Positions 39,211-51,877 of a stretch of 64,000 nt of DNA are shown piece after piece. The translations under genes and the position numbers were made by a program. Origin of the DNA: Henckelia pumila (taxonomy: Eukaryota; Streptophyta; Magnoliopsida; Lamiales; Gesneriaceae). The notes under the pieces are model-generated. The model worked only from the letters and a program-made list of their open reading frames with translations, did not search any database and was not told where the DNA came from. The stretch spans positions 2,232,001 through 2,296,000 of the forward strand of contig NC_133121.1 of the NCBI RefSeq assembly GCF_033568475.1. Reading direction: 5' to 3'. Numbering within the stretch: position 1 is the stretch's first letter; every line of letters starts with the position of its first letter.

Positions 39211-41688
39211 ATGTATCAAGATTCGAGATTAACATTAATAAGGAATAAGATATATCATAATGTATATATTTTTAGTAAATGCATAAAAAACTAAGACATA
39301 CATATTTTTTTTGCTTTTTATGAACTTTTTAATAGGTTTTAACAATGATATAATACATCTCCATAGTTGGATTAATATTTGAGACAAACTATTGTTAAAA
39401 ATAACCTATAGTCAACTTAGGTAAAATAACATATAAAAATTAAGTCCAACCCAACCTATACATTTATTTGGAAGATTGATAAGTTGATCGAATTTTTTTT
39501 TTAAAAAAAAAACTCTAGACCATACATACAAAAACACACACACACATATATATACATGCATAAAGTCTAACGCAACCTAACCCCTGCATAGATCCGTCCT
39601 GACCATTGTCCCAAATGTGAATCATGTTCTCAACATGGATTCCATGTGTTGTAACCAACGGTTTAAAAACCGAATCGGGACGATTAGTTCGACTATGAAC
39701 TAGTCACAAATCCAGTCTGGACGATGCCAAAAATTTGTTAATAGGTCAAGCCTTATCAAGAATCATTTCCATTGGTTCGCTTATTTTTAAAATTATTTTA
39801 GTTCTAATGCGATTTTTTCATTAATTCTTCAAAAAAAATTATTTCCTTTATTCTTATTTGGTTTTGAATTTATTTAAAAATATTATTTTAGTGGTATTTG
39901 AGCTTATTTTGGTTTTGTTTGTTTATATATATATATATATATATTTGATGTTTTTTTTGAACTATATATTTGATGTTTATGTATTATATGTTGTTTTTTA
40001 GATTTTAAAGTTTAAACTTTGTTAAATGTATATTTATATATACATTTAAATTTTTTGAAATGTAAAATATATCAATTATTACATTATATTGTTAATTAAT
40101 ATAATATAATAATATTTTGGTTCGGCCATCCGATTGAAATAGTCAGGTCGTTTTTTAAGAGTTTACCAGTTCGATGGAATGAAGTTCCATTATAAAAACA
40201 ATGGTTTTTCAATTCAACAATATTTGCAATCGGTCAACCAAGTGGCTCTCATCTTGGGTTCTATGTATTTTTTGGGGGACATGATTTTGTATATAGTGAT
40301 TTTTTCTTTTATCTTTTGTGTTTTTTTCATAAGTTCAAAGTTCAAACACGATTGACCGTTACATATAAGTATATTTTATCTTAGAAAAAACAAGTATATT
40401 TTTAATAAAGTTATAACACAATTATCTTTTATTTGAAATATTGTTTTTTATGAATTAATTATTTTTAAATATATGCTACGAAAAATTCTAACTCGACCCG
40501 ACTCGAGTCTCGACTTTATTAAATTAATTTTTTTATAAAAATCAAATTCATATCAGTATATCACTCAAATTTGGATAAATATAATTATTTGAATCTAGTT
40601 AGACCTGCTTGGATTCCTCACGTACACAAAGTACATTGATTGAAAACGGAGAATTTTGCATGAATTATTATTTATATCTACAGTACTATTTTATCGCACC
40701 CGTACCTGTAATCAATAATTTTTTTTAGGGCTAAATTAATTCCAGATGAGAACCCAAATCGTGAAAATGACATCAACAAGTGGAAATATAAATTATTACA
40801 GCTCATTGAAATGAAATCCCAGTCTCTGACCCTGTCATTTGAGCTAAAAGTACCGCAGATCTAGATCCCAACCCAGTTCTTGGCTCCTGTATTTCGATTT
40901 TGCATTTTAGGTAATGTCCAGTTAGTTACTTGAATTAGTTGGTTTGTATTAAGGTTTAGTGTTTTCTTTTTTATTTGTTAAAAATATGACATGATTCTGT
41001 TTAGGGAAGAGTGGATCTTTCAGATTATTCAAGGATACGATTTGATGTTAAGCAGTAAATCGTGCGCATGAACTAACTGAAATGAGTTGGATTTTCTTGC
41101 TGCTTCAGACTCCTGAATTAAAGACTTAAATAAGTAGATAATTTCTCATTAATTATTTGTAAATATGGAAAGGATGTCTTTTTAATGAGGGAGTAGGTCC
41201 TCAACCTCTGGTTGATTGATGCATTGTATGGTACCCAAATGATAGATTACCAACGGTATTGTATGATGGGCATTGGGCCAGTATCTGTCAATGTGTTGGC
41301 TACTTGGAATGCTAGTATATCTGCATCAATGGTGTGTGGTTGCTAATTAATCACTTTGTCTTGAAATGGTTGCGTTGTGCAAGCATTTCATTTAGGAATT
41401 TTTTGGTTTTGTGGTTCTATAAAGGTTTGCATGTGTTCGGTTATTGAGTTAAGATCAACTTTGGTATCTTGTTGATCTCTTTTGTTTTTTTTAAATGTTT
41501 TGAGACATGGTGGTTGTTATAGTTACATAACAGAGGCAGTTGTGTTTTAATATTTGTCCGAGGGGTTGTGATATTTTGGTTAAATGATGGTTTTGCGTGT
41601 TTAACTAAGTCTTTCGTTTTCCACTAAGGGGATATTATTTTCTCATCATCAAATCCCCCATGTTGCAGGTTTTTACAGGTATAAAACA
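39211..41688. other. Gene-free AT-rich DNA, then the leader of the CGR-like gene
   Basis: From 39211 to about 40800 no gene is seen. A stretch at about 39653-40206 has weak inverted ends (AACCAACGGTTTAAAAACC / AAAAACAATGGTTTTTC) and GGTTCGG-type blocks, so it may be a degraded DNA transposon; there is a (TA)n tract near 39928. From about 40860 the sequence changes character; a probable 5'UTR exon ends at TTTTAG|GTAATG near 40911, and a leader intron of about 750 bp reaches the last leader exon before the ATG at 41689. Confidence 0.4.
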
Positions 41689-44600
41689 ATGTTTAGAAGG
41701 CCCAATCCTTCACGTCGTCCTACGGAGAGTGGAAACATTCCTTTCATGGGCGCATTTCAATCCAAATCCCGCCCATCTCCTATGTTATCTGTGGGACTTC
41801 TCATTGTGGTAAATCTGGGTCTTTCATCGCAAACTATTTTTGACGTGTTAGAATTTTTGTTTATACATCATATTTGCACAATGCGTGCATAGTTCAAAGA
41901 TGTTCATATGTATGCTAGATGTATAGTCCCACTCGCTCATTTCCACGCATATAGTGAACTATATTATGCAAGTGCATACAGTGAACTATATTATGCAAGT
42001 CATAAAACATATGGTTAAAGGAGGCTTCCCATTTTTACCTAGTTGCAATGTTTCTTTTCACTTAGACCCAATTCATAATCATAATTATTTGCTGTAGTAA
42101 GAAAACTGATCCAGTGCCTTTTTTAAAAAAATTTCCAGGGAGCATTACTAATTGTTGGTTACATCTTCAAAGGCTCAGGTATTTTATTTGGTTTTTGCAC
42201 ATGCATGTATGGATAATATTGATGAGATTGGCATATTATGCACGATAATGGGTGAAATTCATCAATTAAACAATCACCATTGGATCATTAAATATAGATA
42301 GAACTCATTTATAGTTTATATAGGATCCCACGAGCATTTCTTATTATCTGGCAGTAACGAGGAATTGAAACCTGTCCCATTCAGTGTGGCATAAAATCAA
42401 CTTGAAGTGAAATGCTCCATGTTTCCAAGATTTCTTAGCTGTAGGATGGACTTTCTTTCTTTTTAAGCAATTTCTCTGAATCATGATGATGGAGGAAGTC
42501 TATGAAGAAAGAGAACATTATCATCTCCTTTTATGAAGCATTTATTTGACAAATGAAACATATACTTGTGAAGTTCACTCGTATACATTCTTTTGTCAGG
42601 TGGCAGGGCTGACATAGCTGCTTTAAGTCGACTTGATGGTAAATTCTGTTATCTCTTTGATTTATGCATGTGAAATGCTATTTTTTATGAAGTGAAGTAA
42701 TAGTTAGATATGATTGTTTCCTCCCTTTACTTTAACAATCATATAAGTTCTTTCAAAAGAAAGCTCTTTTTTTTTTCTTTAACATGATTTTTCAATGGAT
42801 CAAGGTTACCCCATGCATACATTTATAAGTCCATTTCTTCATGCTCGCAACAAGTTCAGCCAAATTCATTTCTTAGTTTTCAGTTGTATTGGTGAAGCCT
42901 GTGGTAGTTGACTCATTACTAATTTGATATACTAAAAGGCGATTTTATATGAAAGTTTGTGGGATTTACTTATCATATTCAGAGTGGCTTGAAATCCAGT
43001 TCATGTGCATTTGTTCTTGCAACTTATATTTGACACTTAAAAGTCATCTTGTTGATATAGGAAAAATAGTCAACTGTCTGGTGCTTTGCTTTTTGGTTAT
43101 GATTTTACGTTGCTTATATGATCTGGGTTTAGGATAACTATGGTCTCATACGTCCCATTTCACTCACTAGGCTGTGGGGCCATCTCTATCTGGTTTTTTT
43201 TCATGAAAAATAAATTACTTTTTGCTGGTGAAATGAGGATTATTTTTCAAGAATTGTTCATGCATACGCAGGTGGTGTTTCATGTACACTAGAAGTTACA
43301 AGATTAATACCTTTTCTTAAGAAAGCATATGGTGATAGCATGCACAAAGTGTTGCATGTGGGCCCTGAAACATGCTCAGTAGTCTCTCAATTATTTAAAG
43401 AAGAGGATACAGAAGCTTGGGGTGTTGAGCCATATGAGTTGGATGATGCTGATGGAAACTGCAGGCGTCTAATGCACAAAGGCATCGTTCGTGTGGCTGA
43501 TATCAAGTTTCCTCTTCCCTACAGGCCGAAGTCATTTTCACTTGTCATAGTGTCCGATGCATTGGATTACTTGTCACCCAAATACCTTAACAGGACTGTT
43601 CCAGAGCTAGCAAGGGTTGCTTCTGACGGTTTAGTTATACTATCTGGTGAATCTCTGGAAACCTTGACTTCTTATATTCTTTTACCGTGTTATATGCTAG
43701 CTTATTCTCAGGAATTGCTTGGATTTTTTAATGGCTTTATGTCTATGTTAGTGATCTTAAAATTTGAAAGGTCATGTGGGTTATAAGATGTTTGGTCAGG
43801 ATTTGGGTGTCAAAGAAATTTGCATATGGGCTTTAGCAAATATCAAAATTTTTGGGCATCACGTGCATTGTAGCGGCTATCTAAATATTTCCCACTCATA
43901 TGTCCTATATTATCAGGTGTTCCCATTCCTTAAAAGGTGTTTTTGCTCGTTTTACGTTTTGATGCAGGTTACCCAGGTCAGCAGAGAGTTAAAGTGGCAG
44001 AGCTATCCAAGTTTGGTCGCCCGGTGAGTGTCTATCTATCTTTTACTTCTTTTTTTTTTTTTTTTTTAATCTTTACCTGATGGTAGTCATACACATATCT
44101 TATGTATATATGATATGAATCTTGTCTGGTTCACTGAAGAAATTTACTGGTGGTAGACAAGACAAGGTAGTATTATATGGATACTGCAGTTGGTTTGATA
44201 TTTTTTCTTTTGGTGTCATTCAGAGCATATACCCGCATTGCTTTAGTTTGTTAGGAGAACTCATCTACTATACAGCATAAGTCGGTCTTATTTCTTTATC
44301 GTCATCATTATATAAACCTTAGTTTAAAATTAGTCTGTGGCTGGTTCTCTAGTCTGTCTTATTTAAAATTGAAGTCCTAGTCATTCTCAAACTTTTTCAT
44401 GCCCGCTTAATAATTCCTCGCCAACTGTATTTTCACCACCATTGGTCCCCCGTCACCTCCTGGATTTGTTCATTATGCTCTATTTGATATTCAAATTCTA
44501 TAAAAGTATATTATTATTGGGCCACCTCTCATAAACTCAAGCTTCAGGGAAAAGAGATTTTAACATGGTATTAGAGTCTGGGCTCACTGGTTCAAATCCC

Positions 44601-45150
44601 TTGTGCGCAAAACCACGTAGGTTTTATCAAATTGATCCGGAGTAACCTATGTTACCTAACACCAGATCAAACTGGACGTGTACATATTGATATTTCGGAC
44701 GTTGATTGCTCAATCTCTCTTACATGCGCTTTGGCATGCTAAAATATTCTTTCTAATTATCAGTCATCATCAACTAGCTAAATCCTCTTAATTCTCCTTT
44801 TCTTTGTGGAGGCACACGCAATTCTTGGTTGGAGTCTTGGAGAAATATCTTGCATAAGCAAGTAATTCTCGCATTTAGCTTTAACTCCACCTACGCTAGC
44901 CTCTGCCGCAGTGTCTCGAATCAGCCAGTAATATCTTCCCACACATCAAATTTCTAACTTCCAAATAACATCAGCATCTCGTTATTTTTTTGTGCAGGCC
45001 AAATTGCGAAGCTCGTCTTGGTGGATACGGTTGTTCATTCAGACAAGTTTAGAAGAGAATGAAACTGCTACCAAGAAGTTTCAGCAGGCAGCAGCCAAGA
45101 AATCTCTCAAGTCTTCTTGCCAAATTTTTCACCTAAAACCATTGCATTGA
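41689..45150 (+). CDS. CGR3-like: Golgi homogalacturonan (pectin) methyltransferase, CGR2/CGR3-like
   Basis: Type II Golgi protein that methyl-esterifies homogalacturonan during pectin synthesis. Six coding exons: 41689-41808, 42139-42178, 42600-42638, 43272-43646, 43968-44023, 44998-45150; 260 aa. The N-terminus MFRRPNPSRRPTESGNIPF is followed by a single membrane anchor (about 32-50, MLSVGLLIVVGALLIVGYIF). The methyltransferase-like part has KVLHVGPETCSVVSQLFKEE, EAWGVEPYELDDAD, VRVADIKFPLPYRPKSFSLV, VSDALDYLSPKYLN, VPELARVASDG and PGQQRVKVAELSKFGRP. The C-terminus is CQIFHLKPLH. All are strongly conserved in CGR2/CGR3 (COTTON GOLGI-RELATED) proteins; which paralogue is uncertain. Confidence 0.93.
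41947..42001. repeat. 27-bp tandem duplication in CGR-like intron 1
   Basis: The unit GTGAACTATATTATGCAAGT appears twice in a row, preceded by GCATATA or GCATACA. Confidence 0.8.
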
Positions 45151-45716
45151 GTCTTTTATAAATTTGATTTTTTTTTCGGACATCATGGAAACTAGGTCTA
45201 TATTGATTCTCAATATTAAGTTATCACTTACTAAATCTGTGTTTCATTTTATTTTTGTCTTATGATGATTAATATACCAAACATTATTTTGTTGATCTTG
45301 AAATGTACCATCAAAATGTAATCTTGATTTTACATATAGACAGCCAAAATTCGGCTGTAAACATGTTGGGCATCCACATAATTGATTCAAGGGTTTAGTA
45401 ATGAAACTTATTCGAAATTTTTGTGATTTTATTATTTTTTGTCGAAAATACTTGGATGATATTGTACACGTGAGTGTTATGTTAGCAACACTTAATAAAA
45501 GTGACCAATATATAATTTAAAAAACCAACAAAGAGATAGATAACGAATTAAAATCAAAATTCTTGCACACATTGCTCAAAAATGTTATAAATATATAACG
45601 TAAAAAATACAATGTTAGAAGTTCCTAAACGACAGGCGGCAAAGTACTCAGTCAAGAATGAGATAAATGAACGAAAACGCACTAATGTGCGCCGGGTCCG
45701 CATTCCACCGTGCTCC

Positions 45717-48700
45717 ATGGCCACGAGAGACCCTCACTCCAAAAAATCCGCTTCGAATTCCTCGCTCGCATCTCGTCTCCTCATCACTCTCATATGCTTC
45801 GCCTCCTTCTGCCTCTTCTTCTCTCTATTCCGGAAAGACGCCGAGTGGCCGCCCTTAACCGCTTACTCTACGGTGCTGGACAAGACAAACATTAACTGCA
45901 ACTACTCGGTTGGGCGGTGGATCTACGATCCGACGGTCAAATCGCCGCCTCGGTACGATCACACGTGCAAGGAGATATTCAAAGGTTGGAATTGCATTGC
46001 CAGCGAAAAATCCAACGCCATTGATATTCTCAAGTGGCGCTGGAAACCCTACCAGTGTGATCTCCCGCTGTTCGATCCTCTTCGATTCCTCAATGACTTC
46101 CGAGACACAAATATAGGTGAGTGTTGTCTCTTACCTTTTCTTTTGTGTCGGTATTTTTCAGCTGGTGTTTCATTAGAGCTAGTACATTTTTTTTTTTTCA
46201 GTTTACTGATTACCATCCATGTTCCTTGTAGTATTTTATATGGTTTGAATTACGTTTTGGTTTGTGTATATGGATTATGGAGTGAGCTACGTTGTAATGC
46301 ACAGTCAGAAAAAGTTCTCAAATACGATGCACTTTGTTATTTTGTTAATTTATATGTAGACTTGAGCATGAATATGTTACTGAAATTTCAATCTGTATAA
46401 TCCTACATAATACAGGATTCATTGGGGACTCATTGAATCGAAACATGTTTGTAGCACTGTTCTGCAGTTTGAAAAGAGTGTCTGGTGAGGTTAAAAAATG
46501 GCGTCCTGTTGGAGCTGACCGGGGTTTCACTTTCCTTGAATACAACCTGACCATTGCCTATCACCGGACAAATCTCCTGGCCCATTATGGTAGGTAAGCC
46601 AAGTGCTACACCTGTCATATAGGTTTATGCAAAAACCAAGTGAATGCACTAGTGATGATGCATTTTGTCACATTTCTTTACAATCATTCACAATTTGCAA
46701 TATGTATCTCCACTGGCTCTATTGGTGCAAACTTTCAATATCTTGTCCTAGGTGATAGTATGTGATGTGTTTGGATCGATACTTAATGTTGTTTTAATTC
46801 TTCGGGTAACTATTCGGCAACTTGATATCCTAAAATAATGTGAATTGTGCCACCCATAAAATTAATCCATTCTGTGTTTAATAATAGTATCAGTTTATCA
46901 GACCTACATCATTTGTTTTCTTACTAAACTTGAAATGTTTTAAGGCACCGTTTGGTTTGAGGTATGATATAAGTAATATATAGATAAATAATATAATGTA
47001 ATAAAAAATAAATAAGAAATGATAGTTAAAATAGTATTAGATTTGATTAATAGATTATGGTTTATTTGATTTGATTGATTAAATTTTATATAAAAATGTT
47101 AAATGACTATTTTGTTCTTTTAACAATAAATAAAATAAAAATTATATTATTTATAAGGGGTAATATAGTAATTTGAATTCAGTGATTTGATTGATATGAG
47201 ATAAATAATTAATGATTTGATTGATGTAAAATAAATAGTTAATATATGAATAAATAATATGATGAGAAGAACGTGAGATGAGATGAGATGAGTTATACAT
47301 ATATTAGTAATATGGTGAACAGAACGGTGCCTAATTCAGTGAAACTTAAACTTTCTAGCTTTGCCTCGTATGGGATTAAGACACAATCACTTGTAATCTT
47401 AAGGAAAACCAACGTGGAGAATGAGATCTCTCATTCTATTGCCTATATTCACATTTTTCTTTTGTATTTTCTTTGGAGTATTTCATTAGAATTCTTTATT
47501 TTGCATAACTTCATGGTAAAGTAGGAGTCTTTTATCTCTTACTAGAAACACGGGTTCCTAGTGCAGTAGAAAAATGCTGGTCTGAAGATACATGCAAAAG
47601 TCTTGCATTGCTGACCATTCTTGCTGGAAGGGTCTTTTATCTCTTACTAGAAACACGGGTTCCTAGTGCTGTAGAAAAATGCTGGTCTGAAGATACATGC
47701 AAAAGTCTTGCATTGCTGACCATTTTTGCTGACACTAATTAAAAATTTAATACTGTGCATGGAATCTCCTAGAATTAATTCTTCTTACCTCCTAAATACC
47801 GGTTGTGAAATGCTTTTCGATGCCCAGTTTTATTGTGAACTTGTGTGCTTGGTATGGCTTTTAGACCACAAGATAGCTTGCTCTTAAATTTCCTCCATGC
47901 TGTTATGATCGGAGTTCTGAAAAATAGTTTATAGTATTTACTTTGGCCGCAATGATTCCAGTGAAGTGGAGATTAATCATTTTTCGAATTTTCTTGTATA
48001 CATTTTTTCACTATTATCACATAAAACTTTTATGTACATAAACTTTGTAGTTGGGCGGCCAGCAATAGTGGTGGCATGCTGGAGTCACTTGGCTTTAAGG
48101 AAGGTTATAGAGTTGATGCCGATCTGCCCGAAGGAACGTGGGCTGAAGCTCCAAGTTTCCATGACATACTTATCTTTAACACTGGACACTGGTAATTTAT
48201 GTTCTTTGTGGGTCTCTCTTCTGTTGAAAATTATAGGATGCCGCTAATATTCTTGTGGCTATTACAGTATTACTGTATTATGAATCTGCTCCTAAGGCTC
48301 CAGGCCCTTTCTTTGCTTATCACACATTTTTTCTGTCGAAAATAGAGTTAAATACGCAAATATGTCTTCAAACTTTCACATTCCTTTCAAAACTGATGTT
48401 GGGGAGCTGTTCAGTTTCTTCGAAGCTCCAAGAGTAGCATTGCGGCTGTGCTTAATTTGATGGCTTATTTTTTAACAATCAGTAAACAATTGCCTGCTTC
48501 TTTCCACCATATGGAGACAAGAATCATATTCCCTTGGACTTCAATGATTAATGGCTGTGATAGCATGTGATAGTTTCCTAATTTCAGTAAAGTTATTTAT
48601 CTTTTGTCTAGCTACTTGTAAAATGCTGTGGCATCTTTCGGACATTGAAGTTGCTCGATAAGCTTTATCCTTTTCTTATGTTCTGCCAATTTTCACTGAA

Positions 48701-49916
48701 TTGTTGTTTATGGTGCTGGATTTTCTGTCTTCTTGACCTTTTGTAGGTGGTGGGCGCCTTCAAAGTTTGACCCCGTAAAATCACCTATGTTTTTCTTTGA
48801 AAAGGGTTTGCCAGTTATTCCTCCCGTCTCACCTGATGTTGGCCTTGATATAGTCTTAAGGCACATGGTATGAACCTTGTTTCACTTCAAATGCCCCTAA
48901 GTGAAGGGGTTGTTTTACTTCCGCATTCTTTCTGGCATGAGCATGAAAGCACAATTATATGTATGTGTCATGTCTGTACCAGCTATCATATGTGGAGAAA
49001 CAAGCTCGTCCAAATGCAATACTTTTCTTCAGAACACAATCACCACGACATTTTGAAGGAGGTGATTGGGATCGAGGTGGTTCATGTTCACGCTCACAAC
49101 CTTTGTTGCCACAAGAAGTAAGTTTCTCTACATGCTGTTATAACTTTTTGGTTTTTCTTTTTTTGCTGTATTGATGTCCAAACACATTTTTAGAATTGCT
49201 TCATTTAATTGATAGTTGTGCATCATAAACGAACATTGTAATGCTCTATAATAGTGTTGAACTCAGAAAATTATGTAGGTTTTTGCTGGGAGAGGAGGGG
49301 GTGGATTTGAATCTCACGTTTTACATGCATTACACAAATTGAATCTTATTGCATGTCTGATGCATTGATTAAATATGCATCATGTACGTTATTATGAGAC
49401 GCACGATTAAATTTCTGAGTGTGCAAGAGGATGTAGAATTCTGAGATACATGATTAACATTTTCTCAGTGTGCAAGTAGTCGTCTTGATGGTGATAGAAG
49501 ATTTATACTGTTGGGGGTTGGTCATGACAGCATCTATGATCTTTTAAAAATATTCGTTAAAGTTTTCCCTTTTTTTTATGACCGAACTTCCTTATTTTGT
49601 TATACCCACATCCATTGTTATGTTTAATCAGCATATCCCACTCTGTATTCAGGTTGAAAAACTTTTCTCTGTAGAATCTAATGGAACGAACGTGGAGACA
49701 CGGCTTGTGAACAGGCATCTGCACAAAGCCCTCGAAGGTTCTCGTTTCCAGGTAATGGACATAACACATATAAGTGAATTCAGAGCCGACGCCCATCCAT
49801 CAACAGCAGGTGGGAAAAAACACGACGATTGCATGCATTGGTGCTTACCAGGACTTCCAGATACGTGGAATGACTTGTTTATTGCTCATTTAAACACCAT
49901 TAGACTTCGGAATTGA
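45717..49916 (+). CDS. TBL family polysaccharide O-acetyltransferase (TBL12-like)
   Basis: Golgi enzyme of the TRICHOME BIREFRINGENCE-LIKE family, which O-acetylates cell-wall polysaccharides; the polymer is unknown here. Six exons: 45717-46116, 46416-46593, 48051-48191, 48747-48867, 48983-49117, 49653-49916; 412 aa from [11 protein letters not shown] signal anchor ([18 protein letters not shown]) is near residues 20-37. The N-terminal Cys-rich PMR5N region ([13 protein letters not shown]...[12 protein letters not shown]) is followed by the GDS motif ([10 protein letters not shown]) and the C-terminal DxxH motif ([16 protein letters not shown]), the presumed Ser/Asp/His catalytic residues. 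The frame is open upstream to another ATG at 45612 (35 more codons); I prefer 45717 because family members start close to the anchor. TBL12 is suggested by recall only. Intron 2 is 1.5 kb and holds a MITE and a 105-bp duplication. Confidence 0.9.
46944..47331. mobile_element. Tourist/Harbinger-like MITE in TBL intron 2
   Basis: Ends GGCACCGTTTGG and AGAACGGTGCC are inverted repeats. TAA flanks both sides (46941-46943 and 47332-47334), the three-base target duplication of PIF/Harbinger elements. 388 bp, AT-rich, non-coding, with a short GAGAT repeat near the right end. Confidence 0.82.
47527..47735. repeat. 105-bp tandem duplication in TBL intron 2
   Basis: The unit beginning GTCTTTTATCTCTTACTAGA at 47527 restarts at 47632. 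The two copies differ at only a few positions (for instance GTGCAGTAG versus GTGCTGTAG). Confidence 0.9.
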
Positions 49917-50179
49917 ATAAGTTATCACTGTACGATTATTGGAAAATATTTTTTACCTCTGATTCTAGTTGAAGATTAGTAGATTACTTGTCCAGAAAAG
50001 TATAGATAGGTTCAATTTAATAATTTTTTAAAACCTGTAGAGAGAGAATGGAGTCCACGAGTGTCTAATGCTGCGCACGCCGCCGCTCTTACATAAGTCA
50101 GTGTTATTAATTTGTAATAAATAATCATGATCGCACTTTCAAGAGTTGAGAAAAACATCAGCTTCTCTTAAGGATTTAG

Positions 50180-50269
50180 GTAGTGTTTCTGATAGTTTTT
50201 AGGAAACACTTCTCAGTTTTTTCTTAACAAATTTGAGAAGTGCTTCTTAAAAGCTCTTACAAACACCAC
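50180..50269. mobile_element. Fold-back MITE, GTAGTGTTTGR family, copy 3
   Basis: Left arm GTAGTGTTTCTGATAG... with ACACTTCTCAGTTTTTTCTT; right arm AATTTGAGAAGTGCTTCTTA and AAGCTCTTACAAACACCAC. Same family as 33111-33225 and 35103-35209, shorter by about 20 bp. Confidence 0.65.
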
Positions 50270-50623
50270 TTCAACAGTGAAGGCGAACTGAATTTTTCTA
50301 CCAAAAAACCGATTTGATTTAAGCTGGTCGGTTAGGTTTACATCGGAACCCTATTCTCATCCGAAATACCCAAATGAGTCAGAATCCAAATCACCGGATC
50401 TCTTTTCCCACCCTCAAGTGGTACAGGCTATGCTACACCTTTTTGATTTTTAAACCTTTTTTCTCTAGTCACCAATCACCATCAATTTTTCCTTCTCAAA
50501 TTTGATGTTTCATATAATCTTTCATCAATTTGGTAAAAAAAAAAAAAAGGTTTGAAACATATTAATCCTATTTTTCCAAACTAAGTTTGAATTTCATTTT
50601 TTTTGTCGACTTTGTTTTTTTTA

Positions 50624-50780
50624 CAATTTATTTTAACGATGTAGCAAGAACAAAAGTTACAAAATGATTTGTTTTCTTTACACAAATATTGATTATTTTA
50701 TGTTTATATTATGAACGTGCATAAATACATGGCAAATCATTTTGTAACTTTTGTTCTTGCTACATCGTTAAAATAAATTG
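50624..50780. repeat. Perfect 48-bp inverted repeat with 61-bp loop
   Basis: The arms 50624-50671 (CAATTTATTTTAACGATG... to ...AAAATGATTTG) and 50733-50780 (CAAATCATTTT... to ...AAAATAAATTG) are exact reverse complements over 48 bases. The loop is AT-rich. No ORF and no MITE family match within the window. Confidence 0.92.
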
Positions 50781-51098
50781 TCTCCAATTAATTGCTATAC
50801 ATATACTGATTAATATTTTTTTATATTTGAATTGAATTTAATATTGTCAAGATTTCTTTCATATTTTTAGAATTTTTTTATAAAAAAATTATGAATATTT
50901 TGAGGTTAAAAGGAACATCTGTCGTCACTGTACACTTTTTAGAGACGAACGACTTCCGATTTTTTTTTTTTTCCCATTAGCATTTACAAAAAAAAAAAAA
51001 TCAAGTTTGTGACAATCAAACCTCGAATGATAAATTTCGTCTTAAGCATGCGATTTGGTCACATCAAGTTATAGTAACATATGATAGCCATCAACATA

Positions 51099-51358
51099 CT
51101 TCCTCCGTCCCAATTATATTGTTCATATTTTCTTTTTTATTTGTCCCAAATATATAGTCATATATCATATTTAGTAATTTTTTTTACACTTCTTTACTAA
51201 TATACCCCTATTAACTACACTTTGCAAATTGTGCAATCATTTTTTAATACATTAAATAGGGATAAAATAGGAAATTTATATAAAATTTGCTTTTCCAACA
51301 CATTTTTCTTAATCTGTGTGAAAATCCAAAGAAGACATTATATATGGGACGGAGAGAG
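51099..51358. mobile_element. Stowaway MITE (Tc1/mariner) in the PR-1 promoter region
   Basis: Ends CTTCCTCCGTCCCAATTATA and ATATGGGACGGAGAGAG match the CTCCCTCCGTCCC consensus of plant Stowaway elements. TA occurs just outside both ends (51097-51098, 51359-51360). 260 bp; its right end lies about 520 bp before the PR-1 start codon. Confidence 0.92.
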
Positions 51359-51794
51359 TATTATATTATTCTGTAAAGTACGGTACATGGCTCTTTATTA
51401 GCATCTGATAGTCTTGGTCTCTTGGATAACTCAACACAAGAAATTAAAGAATTTAATTGAGTTTTGGGGGTTTAATTGTATCAATTCCAGATGACGAATT
51501 CAATTAATGTGACAAAATCCTAGACTTAAGCAGCACGTACTCCCATGCTTTTCTTTGAGTGAAGGTCGGTGAATACAGAAGTGGTACAAATTCACTGGGC
51601 CGTGACTCTACATATGTCCAAAGGGAACGTTTTAGCAAGTTTATGGTTACTTAAAATTGTAATTAATTCAATTGCACCTTTCCACATGCCATCACACATA
51701 TTCATTTATTGTTTATTACTTTTTTTATATTGTTTATTACTTATAAATGCTAAATGTGGTAATATTTAATCATAGCTATTTCCCTATAATTGGC

Positions 51795-51803
51795 TATAAA
51801 TAG
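51795..51803 (+). promoter_or_regulatory. TATA box of PR-1
   Basis: TATAAATAG, 83 bp before the ATG at 51878, with a pyrimidine-rich candidate start (TTCTCATTC) about 30 bp downstream. Confidence 0.7.
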
Positions 51804-51877
51804 CCAATAGCAACACTTACATTCTCATTCAAATATAATCCAAAATAATTCCCACAATAAATCACAATAACATTTCG

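Larger units (their letters stand above)
49917..51098. other. Spacer upstream of PR-1, first half
   Basis: Contains the TBL 3'UTR, a fold-back MITE (50180-50269) and a perfect inverted repeat (50624-50780), both annotated separately, and poly(T)/poly(A) runs near 50960-51000. No gene. Confidence 0.45.
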
